Below, one piece after another: positions 49,527-60,420 of a stretch of DNA of 64,000 bases. Source of the stretch: Tetradesmus obliquus (taxonomy: Eukaryota; Chlorophyta; Chlorophyceae; Sphaeropleales; Scenedesmaceae); NCBI GenBank assembly GCA_030272155.1, contig CP126201.1:1222501-1286500 (forward strand), read 5' to 3'. Under the pieces are notes generated by a model. The model ran no database searches, had not been told where the DNA came from, and saw only the letters and a list, made by a program, of their open reading frames with translations. Positions within the stretch are counted from its first letter, which is position 1. The number at the start of each line of letters is the position of its first letter. The position numbers and the translations under genes were made by a program.

Positions 49527-52500
49527 TGAGATCAGGAGGCGCATCGCCGGCGATCATGACCAGCATGTGGCTGGCTGATGCCAGCTCAGCGAGTGCAGGC
49601 TCCGACTCCTCCTTCAGGGGACACTGCAGCAGCAGCAGCAGCAGCAGCAGAAGTGAGATCAGGAGGCGCATCGCCGGCGATCATGACCAGCATGTGGCTG
49701 GCTGATGCCAGCTCAGCCAGTGCAGGCTCAGACTCCTCCTTCAGGGGACACTGCAGCAGCAGCAGCAGCAGCAAGTGGTCAAGACATGCTGCTGATCATG
49801 AACAGCATGTGTCTGATTGATGCCAGCACCGCAACTACAGGCTCCAACGCTTCTTGCGCCCGTGTCGCATCTTATTTCAAGAGCACCCAGAAGAACAGAT
49901 CATGTTCAGTGTGAAGTTTCCACTTGGAAGATGGCAAACCCAGTGAACTCGTCCCGCTCCACCGCCTCCCGCTCCATGTTCCGCAGCTATGGCCCGTCCA
50001 AGTCGATTGACAGTCGCTGCAACGCCCTGACACTAAAGTCAGTCAACATATACAACTTCCAAATGTGAAGTTCTCACCTGGAAAATGGCGAACCCTGTAA
50101 ACTCCATGTCCCGCTCGACCGCATCTCGTTCCAGGTTGCGCAGCTCAGGCCCGTCCAGGTCAGTTGGCAGCCGCCGCCTGGCCAGCGCGATCACGCGCGC
50201 ACCCTGAGCAGCAAAGTGCTTGTATGTGGCGTCATAGTCTGATGGCACCTGCAGGGATCGGGATTAACAGTGGAGTAGAGCCGGCAGGCGGGCCGAATGC
50301 ATGCTGATTCGGTATGGCATGTGAGTGTGAACAAGCCCTGTGCAGCGAAGTGTTTGTAGATGGCATTGTAGTCTGAGGGCACCTGCAGGACATAGATTTG
50401 AGTGGACAGGTGCGCACAAGGCGTGCTGTGGGTGTGGCTATGCTATACACTTACGGTAATGTCACGTCAGTCCTGCCACCAGCTGACCCCTTGCGGTCAC
50501 GGCATGATGAGCGCATGGTCTGAGGCCAGAAGGTTAGGGTAAGCTATGCATGCAGATGTATGTCGCGGCTCACACGCGGCCGTCTGGCCAAGCAGTACAG
50601 CCAGACGGCATCAACAGGTGCAAGCAGCAGCTGCTGTGGCAGGGTTTGGAACCCGGCGCCCCCACTACGACTGGGATGGGCCCGGATGAAAGACCCTGCT
50701 GTCAAACACACCATACCATGCAATGCCCAGTATCCGCCTCCGTCTCTGCTTCTATCACTGTGCTGCACAGCAGGTTACAAACAGGCCGCACCTGCTTCAG
50801 GAACTGCCGCACCACTTCAGGCGCCCCCTTCATCAGCGCAACAGGCACAGGCTGTGGAGCATCCTCCTCCTCCAGCAGCACTGTGGCAGCCATGCGGCGC
50901 AGCCCGCTGCTGAAGTGGTAGCGCTGCACCACGGTCGCGCGCGTCTTCTTGTCGTGTGACAGCGCCACGTCGCTGCTGTAGCTCCAGCGGGACGCCTGAA
51001 GGGCAGCAACAGGGCAAGGGGTGCAAACCAGTGGGAGCTAAAAAAGAGTGGCTAGCACGGATATCTTGTGACAGCGCACTGCTGCTGCTGTAGCTCGAGC
51101 AGGAGGCCTGTAGCGGCAGCAGTGCTGAGCAGCTGAAAGCGCCTTTGCAAAGGTCTGCAGCGGCATTTGCCTCACCTGCAGAGCCGCCTTCTCAAGAGGG
51201 TTCCCAATGACCTCCCCGTCAATAAGCACCAAGCTCTGGCAGCCAGCCAACACCTACACACATACTCCAAAACATGCAACAAGTGCCAAACTTGTTTTCT
51301 GCTGTGCCTCACCTGCAGAGCCGCCTTCTCAAGAGGGTCCCCAATGACCTCCCCGTCAATAAGCACCAAGCTCTGGCAGCCAGCCAACACCTACACACAT
51401 ACTCCAAAACATGCAACAAGTGCCAAACTTGTTTTCTGCTGTGCCTCACCTGCAGAGCCGCCTTCTCAAGAGGGTTCCCAATGACCTCCCCGTCAATAAG
51501 CACCAAGCTCTGGCAGCCAGCCAACACCTACACACATACTCCAAAACATGCAACAAGTGCCAAACTTGTTTTCTGCTGTGCCTCACCTGCAGAGCCGCCT
51601 TCTCAAGAGGGTCCCCAATGACCTCCCCGTCAATAAGCACCAAGCTCTGGCAGCCAGCCAACACCTACACACATACTCCAAAACATGCAACAAGTGCCAA
51701 ACTTGTTTTCTGCTGTGCCTCACCTGCAGAGCCGCCTTCTCAAGAGGGTTCCCAATGACCTCCCCGTCAATAAGCACCAAGCTCTGGCAGCCAGCCAACA
51801 CCTACACACATACTCCCAAACATGCAACAAGTGCCAGACTTGTTTTCTGCTGTGCCTTACCTGCAGTGCCGCCTTCTCAAGAGGGTTCCCAATGACCTCC
51901 CCGTCAATAAGCACCAAGCTCTGGCAGCCAGCCAACACCTACACACATACTCCAAAACATGCAACAAGTGCCAAACTTGTTTTCTGCTGTGCCTTACCTG
52001 CAGTGCCGCCTTCTCAAGAGGGTTCCCAATGACCTCCCCGTCAATAAGCACCAAGCTCTGGCAGCCAGCCAACACCTACACACATACTCCAAAACATGCA
52101 ACAAGTGCCAAACTTGTTTTCTGCTGTGCCTCACCTGCAGAGCCGCCTTCTCAAGAGGGTTCCCAATGACCTCCCCGTCAATAAGCACCAAGCTCTGGCA
52201 GCCAGCCAACACCTACACACATACTCCCAAACATGCAACAAGTGCCAAACTTGTTTTCTGCTGTGCCTCACCTGCAGTGCCGCCTTCTCAAGAGGGTTCC
52301 CAATGACCTCCCCGTCAATAAGCACCAAGCTCTGGCAGCCAGCCAACACCTACACACATACTCCAAAACATGCAACAAGTGCCAAACTTGTTTTCTGCTG
52401 TGCCTCACCTGCAGAGCCGCCTTCTCAAGAGGGTTCCCAATGACCTCCCCGTCAATAAGCACCAAGCTCTGGCAGCCAGCCAACACCTACACACATACTC

Positions 52501-54563
52501 CCAAACATGCAACAAGTGCCAAACTTGTTTTCTGCTGTGCCTCACCTGCAGTGCGGCCTTCTCAAGAGGGTCCCCAATGACCTCGCCGTCAATAAGCACC
52601 AGGCTCTGGCAAGCAGCCAGCACCTCGCCGGCAGCAGCAGGCATCTGCGCCGGCTCGCTCACCAGCTCGCGCGGCGGCCTGCAGGACAGCGCACATGCAC
52701 GCATGCTTAAAAGAAGCGGAGTAGGCGTGTGCCATGGCAGCAAGCACACTGCCAGGTGCCAGGTTTGCAAGACGCACTGCGGCAGCTATTGCAATTGCAA
52801 TTTGCCAGAGCAGGCAGAGAGCAGTGCTGCAAAGGCAAATGGCGAAGCATTGTTATGCAACACTAAGCCCTTCCTATCGAACTCGACCTGATGTGCTGTT
52901 GGGTCTGCAATTAACCAACTGTAGCGTATGACGACGTGTTATGACATGTTACGTAACACTCACTTGCCGGGCAGCCCTGCTAGCCCCTCCAGCAGCAGGT
53001 GGTCTGTTGTGAGTGTACCTGTCTTGTCAAAGCAGCACACCTCCACCTACACTACAGCAAAGCCGATAACAGGGCAGCATGAAAGCAGCTGAGCAAGAAG
53101 ATGACACAGGCACAGCATCCTTCACATGCACTCACATAAAATCAGTGTAAAACGAAAGAGAAGTGCTGATGGTGAGATCTCAACTCATACACAACGGCCA
53201 CACCTTGCCCGCCAAGGGTATGCAGAAGGGCTCCGTGCAGAAGGTGGCCTTGCTCACACCACTACGCTGCCACTGCGCTGCACAAGCGCCCCCAAAAATC
53301 CAATTGAAGCTGTACTGTTAGACAGAATCTTAAGCAGCAGTTCATACGCACCTTGCCCGCAAAGGGTATGCGGAAGGGCTCCGTGCAGAAGATGGCCTTG
53401 CTGGCCAGCGCCACCAGGCTGGCGTTGACAGCAATGGTCAGCTCCATGGGCAGCTCTGCATGTGGAAAGTAACACACATGATTTGAACTTCCCGTTAACG
53501 GCAAAATCAGCAAGAAGCCACCAGGCTGGCATCGACTGCAGCTCTGCTCATGCTCAGAGCGCGCCTGCTGTTGCAGCAGCGCTGGGGTGTGTTGCGCACC
53601 TGGCGGGATGACGCTGGTCACGATCATGACGCAGTTCAGGATGAGCTTGAAGCGGTCACGGCTGGGGTCCTGCAGCAGCAGCAGCAGCAGCAGCAGCAGC
53701 CGCCATAAAGTTTGCGTTGCAGCAACTGAAGCTGCGTTGTTGGCGGTGACCCACAGGCCCCACATTTCCACAGACGATGACAAACACACCATATTGGATA
53801 CGTCCCACAAAACACCCAACTGCAGACACCACGCCACATCGAACAAGCCAAAAACAGCACCAAAGATGTACACAAGCAGACCGCCTCACCACCAGGCCGT
53901 GTTGAAACATGTAGAAAGCCACAGACACCGCCAACACCAGCAGGCAGACAATCAAACACACCTCTTGTGGGGTGCGCCTGTGGTGTACTTGTGGTGCCAG
54001 CTGCAACAGGTACCACGAGCACACCACAGGGACACCCCACCAGATCCAGCTCTACAAGAGCACTAGAAACAGCTAAGATGTCGCAGCTGAGGGCTCACAG
54101 TTAAGGCCTCACACCATAAACAGCTAGGGACTCACCGCCAGCCATGCTTAAGCACGTAGTAAGCTGCAGACACCGCAACCACCAGCAGGCAGACGATCAA
54201 ACACACCTCTGGTGTGGTGTGCCTGTGGTGTACTGGTGGTGCCAGTGCAACCGGCTCCACAAGTACACCACAGGAACACCACACCAGATCCAGCTATACA
54301 ATGGCACCAGAAACAGCTAAGATGTCACAGCTGAGGGCTCAACAATTAGAGATCTCGCACCATAAACAGCTAAGGACTCACCGCCAGGCCATGCTTCAGC
54401 ACATAGTAAGCCGCAGACACTGCGAACACCAGCAGGAAGCAGATGAAGAACCCCGTCTCCCAGCTGTTGGCGGTCACGCGCTCCGTGCTGTACAGGATGG
54501 TGCGCATCAGCTGCCCCTGGCTGGTCTCAAAGCCTGCAGCAGTACTTTGTGAGGGGGCAGCGG

Positions 54564-54595
<32 letters not shown>

Positions 54596-57500
54596 GGCAC
54601 TGCGGTCACTGATGTGGTGCGCCCTATGCAGGTGCACGGTCAAACGCTGCTTGACATTCACTTAGTTCAGGTAGCTGGCAATGCAGAACAGAGGAACAGC
54701 ACACCATGAAGAACTCTCACTGACCACATGCACCATGAAACACCATTGAACACCAGAGACACATTGCCTTCAAAACACAGCGCCCTGCGGCTGTAAATAG
54801 AGCAGGGGGCATCCAGCGGGCCTCAGGGCTTTCCCAAATGGGTTTAGGATCATCGCAGGTTGCCCCGCTACAAATCTACTATCTAGTTCAGCAAGCATCA
54901 TCGGCCAGATTCAGCTCCTTACCCAGCAAGTATGCACTTGCCACTGGCGTTTGGGACTTGGTGGCATAATGGCAATCTCAACACGTCCCCTTGGCCAGCG
55001 GCAACTACGTGTCAAGCAACTTGCACCAACACTTGCAGTGGCTATGGTGATGTTTGATTAGTGTGAGCCCTGACAGCTGGGGCTGCCCATATTGTTGCAG
55101 GCATGGCAACTGCCGTCTGACTTCACATTATTTATCACAGCTTTCGCCATGCAAAATTCGGGATCAAAAATTCTACACTGTGCACCACACAAGGGTCGAG
55201 ACACACACTACCTTGCCAACCACAGCGTATTGCGCCTGCGCATAAGCAGGGAGGATTCCAGGGCCTCAGGGCTTCCCAAATGGGTTTAGGATCATCGCAG
55301 GTTGCCCCGCTACAAAGCTACTATCTAGTTCAGCAAGCATCATCGGCCGGAATTCGCACAATGCATACCCCACACATCGCCAGAGGATCAAACGTGTGCA
55401 AACAACACAGCACAACAGAGGCCGTCAGTACACTTCTGTGAACAAAACAGCCTCAACAACCAGCTGGATGCACCACATACATGCTGTAAATTCTCCACAC
55501 ACAGCTACGCGCCGAGTCACACAACACAGCTGTGTGCACAACAGCATCCGTGTCTCTGTCCCGCACCTGTCCGCAGCACAACAGCAAGGCAGCCGCCGTC
55601 TGGCGTGCGAATGCGCCCTGCCTTATCTCCGGTATGCTGCAGCACCTTTGTCCCGCCAAACAGCACATGCTGCCTGTGCGATTTGATGTGCAGGTGCTCG
55701 TTTGGTGACACGCCGCCGCCCCCAACAGCCAGCTTCCATTGGGGGGTTGACTCGCCAGTGAGCACAGCCTCTTCTACAATGCAATTGCCGGCGAGCAGCA
55801 GGCAATCTGCAGCGGCGACAGCAGCAGCAGCAGCAGCAGGTCAGCGGGTTGTCAGTGTGGGCTGGCCAGTGAGCACAGCCTCTTCTACACTGCAGTTGCC
55901 GGCAAGAAGCAAGCAGTCTGCAGCGGTGACAGCAGCAACAGCAGCAGCAGCAGCAGGTCAACGGGTTGTCAGTGTGGATTCGCCGGTAAGCACAGGATAG
56001 TACAGGAGCTGTCCATTGATTCAAGGCTTCTTATGCTGTCCTGTGCCTACAGAGCAAATCACCCACGCATGCTCGAAAGAGAGCGGTGTACGCCTAAGCC
56101 TAACACGCAACATGCAGCAAAATCCCCAGCAGCTGCAGCTGCTGCAGCACCCACCTGCGGGCACCACCTTCTCCTCTGCCCCGGGGCCCCCCTTGGGCCG
56201 GCAGATGCTGACCACATCGCCAGGCAGCAGCGCCTCACCAGGCACCTCCTGCAGTCACAGCAGCAACACAACCTGCTTGTTAAGAACTTTCAATGCATCA
56301 GCAGAGCATTCACCGTATGGCAAGGCAGTGCTGACCACGTCACCAGGCAGCAGCGCCTCGCCAGGCACCTCCTGCAGTCACAGCACAGTCATGCTTTGTT
56401 GTTGGTTTATGACCTTGGCTCAAACACCGTTGAGCCAGACTGGTTGCTTGATCACAGAGGCTATGTTATGTTACTCCTTGCGTTGGCAGTCACTCCAACC
56501 CTCCTCCCACCTTCCACCCCTGTCCTAGCAGCACACCCAGACCGCCTACTTGTGCGATACAACAGCACCACCCAAGGAAAATCTATAGCCGCAGGCTTTG
56601 AAAACAGCAACTGATTGCGCCGAACTGCGCCGCACCTCCCACTTGCCGCCGCGGTAGGCCTGCAGGCGCTGCTTGGGCGTCTGCAGGCTGCGCAGCTCGC
56701 GCAGCCCCAACCTGTGCATTTTACATGTGAACAGCAAGCACGAAGCTACATGCCCTGCTCTGCGCTGCACCTCCCACTTGCAAATGCACACTTCATGAGG
56801 AGGCTGTAAAGTGGGTTTCCAAACATGTGAAGCCGCAGGCTTTGCGCCGCACCTCCCACTTGCCGCCGCGGTATGCCTGCAGCCGCTGCTTGGGCGTCTG
56901 CAGGCTGCGCAGCTCTCGCTGGCGCTGCAACATCTACTTGTGCACCAAACCAAAAGAAAACCATAAAGCCATAGACGCTGCTCTGCACTGCACATTCACT
57001 TGCTGCCTCCATTGACCCGCAGCCTTTAAAATTGATATTTTCATATAAATGAACAACAGCCGCCGCACCTCCCACTTGCCGCCGCGGTATGCCTGCAGGC
57101 GTTGCTTGGGTGTCTGCAGGCTGCGCAGCTCGCGCAAGTTGCGCTGGCGCTGCACGACCACGGTGCACTCAAACATGACCAGCATGCCCAGCGTGAACAG
57201 CGAGTAGTACCTGCAGCAAGAGGCAGCAGCAGATTTGAACTTTTGAAAAGTGTTACAAACAGTGCTGCAAACAACACTTCCAACAGCTGCTTGTGTGGCT
57301 TCTCATAACCACAAGTAGAGCTTGCTGCCATGTTCCAAGGAGGTGGTGCAGCAAATTGCTTAGCTGTTGCGATGCAGCTTTGAATACAGACAAAGCTAAG
57401 AAACAAATAGCACACAGCCATGGTTTGATGTTGATCCAATCCTCAAACCATGCTGGCTGAGGCAAAGCCAGCTAGCTACACCGGAGGAGCCTGCTGCTGC

Positions 57501-57929
57501 TGCTGCTTTGGCAGCATGCACGCAACAGTGGGGTTTGCTGTGGCAAGGTTTGGAGTCCTAAGCCTGCAATGAGCTGCTGCAGGCCTGGATGAAAGTCCCT
57601 GCTGCTGCTGTGCATGCCATGAATGCAGGTTCTCTCGCTTGCGTGCACACTCTCAGATGTGAGACGCAGCTGTACAATCTTTACACAGCTGCAGCCCCAA
57701 CACCGCCCCATTCACCAGTACTCGTCCAGGCACCACAGCCCTACGCAGAAGACCTGGAACACGAAGAAGGGCGCCAGCATCTGCTCCTTGAGCAACTCGC
57801 TGAAGGGAGGCACAGGCACCTGGCAGCAGCAGCAGCAGCAGCCTCAGCAGGGTCAGCATGGCTGGAATACGAAGAAGGGCGCCAGCATCTGCTCCTTGAG
57901 CAACTCGCTGAAGGGAGGCACAGGCACCT

Positions 57930-57962
<33 letters not shown>

Positions 57963-60420
57963 GTCAGCATGGCTGGAACACGAAGAAGGGCGCCAGCATC
58001 TGCTCCTTGAGCAACTCAGCGATGGGAGGCACGGGCACCCAGCAGCAGCAGCAGCAGCAGCAGGGTCAGCATGGCTGGAACACGCAGACGGGCGCCAGCA
58101 TCTGCTCCTTGAGCAGTTCGCTGAAAGGGGGCACGGGCACCTAGCATGCACAAAGGAGGAGCAGCAGCAGTAGGGAACACGAGCGGTGCTGCAACAACAG
58201 CAGACACAAACATCTCTCAGCACACAAGCTCAATGTCAAATCTACGGCCACGACAAGCAGCCGGCAGCATTGCAGCAGCCACAGCAAGAAGCAGCAGCAG
58301 CGTAGCACCCCAAACTTGTTTGTGCCCCACAGTGCGACAGCTCAAAACCAATACCACTGTGCCCCAGCCCTGTACTTCTGTGCAAGGCGCAACCACGTCT
58401 CACACTTGTATTGTTCCGCCAGCAACCACAAGGAACCGCTGCATAGCAAACGGCCTGTTCAAGCCCACTGGCAACCCCTGATTGCTGCATCTGTCGTACC
58501 GGCAGCATGCTGGCATGCACCGTCAAGCAAGTAGCCGCACAAGATTCACAGCAGCAGCACCGCACCTCGAACTTATTGAGGCCCCGCTGCGCCATAGCCG
58601 CAACCGCCACCCCTGTTCCCAAGTTCAAGTTTTGTATGAAACTGAACATGTCCGTTCAAATAACAACCACAGCTCAGCAGCGCACCTCAAACTTGTTCAG
58701 GCCCCACTGCGCCACAGCTGCCGCCACCTTGTCGCCATGGCCGTATCCGCTGGCCTTCAGGTAGTAGCTGAAGGGCTCGTGCACGGGGAAGCGCAGCCGC
58801 TCAAAGCCGTTTGAATCCGGGTGGTAGTTGAAGCGCAGCTTGCGGAACTCGAATGCGACCTCTGAGTGCTCCTCTCCAGAGTGCGGGTCGCGCTGCAGCA
58901 GCCGTTGAAACACAAAACATAGAGGTGGCAGTGATGTTGTGGTGTGCGGGCCGTGCAGAAATGGGTGTGCAATTGCAGTGCAGCTTGCAATTGAATCCGG
59001 GTGCGACCTCAGAGTGCTCCTCTCCAGAGTGGGGGTCACGCTGCAGCAGCCGTTGAAACACAATAACAGCAGCAGCAATGATGTTTGTGGGATATTTAGA
59101 CTGTGGAGGCGGCAAGAGTTACAGTTGCAGCGCAGCTAGCAGAATTAAATGCAACACCTCGAAGTCCCGCAGCGTTGCTGCATGCATGCGCTTGCTGCAC
59201 GATGCCTGCAACATTGATCTGACGATCCTACCAACATGGTGCACTGTGGTGCACTGCCAGCTGCTCACCGCCTGCCTGAACTCCAGCGGCACGATGTCAG
59301 CATTGCCGGAGAACTTGTGCGGCACCACCTAGCAGCAGCAGCAGCAGCAGCAGCAGGGCAGGATGCGGCAGCAGAACAAGTCGACGCAGGCCAATCACAA
59401 AAGACAGAGCTAACATTGTGAGCAGATGCGCATGGCATGTTGCCCTTGCTGCTGCTTCAAAACCAGTGTGATGATGGCACGCAGGAGGCTGCAGGGCTGC
59501 AGCTGTTGCTCGCTGACTTTGACTGCTGGCGCCAAGCAGGTGCACTGCCGCTGCTGCTGCAGCAGCAGCTGCCGGCTGCACGCTGGCTAAGGGGGTTTAT
59601 CAGTGCCAGTCCCAGCTGCTTGCCATGCAGTCTGTTGTGTGTCCTTGCTGTGTCTGGTGTTTGCCGCAGCTGCTGCAGCCAACATCTTACGATTGCAAGC
59701 GCGCGTATGCCATGGCTGTTGCTGCTTGGAAGCCAGCTCTCACCCATTCCACGCTGTCTCGTACTGCTACTGCTGGCAATGCTCACTCCCCTTCCACTAC
59801 CCGCACCGATATCCCAAGCCATGCCTTACAACGTCGACTAGATGTTTCCTGCAAGCGCACCTGGATGTACTCTGCGTCATTCAGCTTCTCCACGCGCTTG
59901 TAGTTGACAAGTGCATTGAAGGATACCAGCCAGTGCGTGAACAGGAAGCTGAGCACGTGCAGCACTGCCACCACAACTGACGCATACACCACATACAGCG
60001 GGTGCCTGCAAGACAGCAGCAGCGGCGCGACACCAGGCACTTGGGATACCGCAGCAAGGCAGCTGCTGCCGGTTTCAGTAGATACAAAGTTATGTGCTTG
60101 CCAGTATTACTGCTGCCAAATGCTTGGCTGGATACACTCAACAGGAGAGGCGTGTGACAATGCAGAGCAGAGGATAGTGTGCGGTTGATCTGTGCTGTAG
60201 TGGTTGATGCTGTTGTGCTGGCCTGGTGTCCTGCTGCCACCTACCCGTTCTCGATGTACTGCTGCACCCAAGCTGCAAAGAGCAGCGAGTATATCACGAT
60301 GAACGGCCCAATGTTCAGCTTGGCAGCACCCAGCCGACGCTGAAGCAGCACCACCCGCTCTATCTCCTTGGCTTTCACACCAGGGGGCGCAGGGTTGTCT
60401 GGCACAGCCAGATCGTCCAT
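41424..60420 (-). CDS. SPF1: P5A-type ATPase (SPF1/MIA/ATP13A1), ~25 exons, 19 kb
   Basis: The ATG at 60420 begins [20 protein letters not shown]. Exons: 60420-60245, 60005-59861, 59328-59269, 58892-58686, 57819-57716, 57210-57069, 56248-56155, 55806-55567, 54533-54382, 53669-53600, 53455-53352, 53046-52964, 52678-52546, 50995-50792, 50248-50078, ~49230-49085, 48524-48358, 47973-47867, 47483-47361, 47122-46885, 46450-46323, 45723-45507, 43732-43560, 42216-41968, 41628-41424. Hallmarks: [14 protein letters not shown] (A domain), VIPP|ELPMEL, the PPELP helix-4 motif specific to P5[11 protein letters not shown] with the phosphorylated Asp, [38 protein letters not shown]. Total about 1,280 residues, near the family norm. 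P5A pumps of the ER extract mislocalised transmembrane helices. A Lys/Gly/Ala-rich insert follows the hinge. At least twelve exons have tandem partial copies. Short exons near 48.9 kb are uncertain. Confidence 0.92.
42216..43070 (-). repeat. six ~141-bp copies of an acceptor plus exon start (P5A exon 24)
   Basis: The exon start [20 protein letters not shown] with its CTTGCAG acceptor (42216) recurs at intervals of 143, 141, 139, 141, 140 and 142 bp out to 43057. Copies read [40 protein letters not shown] and similar, drifting with distance. None has an obvious donor, so each is a potential competing 3' splice site. Confidence 0.9.
43175..43480 (-). repeat. copies of the P5A exon 23 end with donor
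   Basis: The exon end encoding [14 protein letters not shown] plus GTGCGC (43603-43555) has relatives near 43480-43418, 43350-43305 and 43220-43178, visible as caggaagcccagc.gca.cgcaaactg.ccca and cacctgtacatg blocks. Confidence 0.65.
43732..44945 (-). repeat. seven or more copies of the P5A exon 23 start
   Basis: gaacatgc.ggcagtcagcacgccagacagcgtggcctgca blocks (minus strand: acceptor then [20 protein letters not shown]) occur at about 43700-43735, 43802-43842, 43920-43962, 44066-44106, 44346-44385, 44480-44520, 44598-44640 and 44890-44938, with different truncations. The farthest are decayed. Confidence 0.8.
45865..45970 (-). repeat. upstream copy of the P5A exon 22 start
   Basis: The stretch at 45966-45870 reads [11 protein letters not shown](I) and [20 protein letters not shown], a close copy of the exon 22 start at 45723-45625 ([20 protein letters not shown]). 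Spacing is about 243 bp. Confidence 0.8.
46150..46740 (-). repeat. copies flanking P5A exon 21 on both sides
   Basis: Upstream, the exon start ([13 protein letters not shown] at 46450) is copied at about 46600-46560 and 46730-46690 (KPGEALLQQ), each with a (CTG)n acceptor tract. Downstream, the exon end ([12 protein letters not shown] plus GTGTGG donor) is copied at about 46200-46155. A (cag)21-type tract lies at 46455-46520. Confidence 0.75.
48040..48108 (-). repeat. upstream copy of the P5A exon 18 start
   Basis: 48108-48042 repeats the exon 18 start ([20 protein letters not shown] at 47973) as [20 protein letters not shown], 130 bp away, with its own tgcag acceptor. Confidence 0.75.
48478..48810 (-). 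repeat. three ~140-bp copies of the P5A exon 17 start
   Basis: ggggtgtggtaggcgcc.gggcc.tca blocks near 48482, 48622 and 48762 encode [20 protein letters not shown] with changes. All have a ttgcag or ctgcag acceptor. Confidence 0.8.
49191..49775 (-). repeat. four to five copies, alternating 127/130 bp, of the P5A exon 16 start
   Basis: Units at 49191, 49321, 49448, 49578 and 49705 (spacings 130, 127, 130, 127) each contain (CTG)nCAG acceptor plus [20 protein letters not shown] and LVMI(A/T)GDAP. The 3-bp steps reflect one CAG unit. Only the 49191-side copy continues into the full exon. The inner copies are nearly identical and lack a donor. Confidence 0.92.
49900..50045 (-). repeat. downstream copy of the P5A exon 15 end
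   Basis: The block 50041-49905 repeats the exon 15 end region (gtgaagtt.tcac.tggaa.atggc.aaccc.gt.aactc) seen at 50065-50105. The copy has frame damage. Confidence 0.6.
51176..52545 (-). repeat. ten exact 137-bp copies of a complete in-phase exon (P5A exon 13)
   Basis: Copy k occupies 51176+137k to 51253+137k (k=0-9) as a 78-nt exon ([17 protein letters not shown], then NPLEKAALQ or DPLEKAALQ). Each is bounded by a TGTGTAG acceptor and a GTGAGG or GTAAGG donor with a 59-nt intron. The full exon 13 (52678-52546) is the eleventh member. Period length is invariant. Differences are few: the GD/GN codon, an A/T near the donor, one intron base. The next exon (50995) also accepts phase 0. Confidence 0.97.
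53200..53250 (-). repeat. downstream copy of the P5A exon 11 end
   Basis: The exon 11 end ([13 protein letters not shown] at 53390-53352) is copied at 53245-53205 as [11 protein letters not shown], about 147 bp further on. Confidence 0.65.
53890..54195 (-). repeat. two downstream copies of the P5A exon 9 end with donor
   Basis: The exon 9 end ([18 protein letters not shown] plus GTGAGTCC at 54445-54376) is copied near 54200-54140 ([17 protein letters not shown]) and 53955-53892 ([15 protein letters not shown]). Spacing is about 245 and 240 bp. They include long similar intron sequence. Confidence 0.8.
54800..55352. repeat. ~100-bp direct repeat pair, ~445 bp apart, in a P5A intron
   Basis: 54809-54905 and 55254-55351 share gcctcagggctt.cccaaatgggtttaggatcatcgcaggt and tactatctagttcagcaagcatcatcggcc, over 90% identical. 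Neither has coding similarity to any exon here. They bracket about 350 bp of unrelated sequence. Confidence 0.85.
55850..55990 (-). repeat. upstream copy of the P5A exon 8 start
   Basis: The acceptor and first codons of exon 8 ([20 protein letters not shown] at 55806) are copied at 55925-55860 ([18 protein letters not shown]), with further echo of gattcgccggtaagcaca near 55977. Spacing is about 120 bp. Confidence 0.75.
56300..56375 (-). repeat. upstream copy of the P5A exon 7 start
   Basis: 56372-56315 repeats [14 protein letters not shown] with a ctgcag acceptor, 123 bp from the real exon 7 start. Confidence 0.75.
56615..56945 (-). repeat. two downstream copies of the P5A exon 6 end
   Basis: The exon 6 end ([20 protein letters not shown], then KWE and GTGCGG donor, 57140-57062) recurs near 56930-56845 and 56710-56630. 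Spacing is about 220 bp. Both keep the donor. Confidence 0.85.
57750..58145 (-). repeat. three upstream copies of the P5A exon 5 start
   Basis: Blocks with gggcgccagcatctgctccttgag near 57769, 57877, 57988 and 58090 (spacings 108, 111, 102) encode [19 protein letters not shown]. Each has (CTG)n next to its acceptor. Only the 57769 block extends through [12 protein letters not shown] to a donor. Confidence 0.88.
58555..59065 (-). repeat. copies on both sides of P5A exon 4
   Basis: The exon 4 end (QWGLNKFE plus GTGCG donor at 58686) is copied near 58610-58560. The exon 4 start ([13 protein letters not shown] at 58892) is copied near 59045-59000 with its gttgctgcag-like acceptor. Confidence 0.75.

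Noticed and set aside
51176..52545. Whole 137-bp array as an assembly artefact
   Set aside because: Not fully excluded, but copies differ at several linked positions (GD/GN, donor GTGAGG/GTAAGG, intron bases), which argues for real, slightly diverged units. Copy number still needs raw-read support.
49191..52680. Regular repeats that might suggest a CRISPR array
   Set aside because: Units are contiguous with no variable spacers, contain exon and splice sites of a P5A-ATPase, and lie in a eukaryotic gene.
54800..55352. LTR retrotransposon or TRIM element
   Set aside because: The direct repeats lack TG...CA ends, no primer-binding site or target duplication is visible, and no element proteins are nearby.
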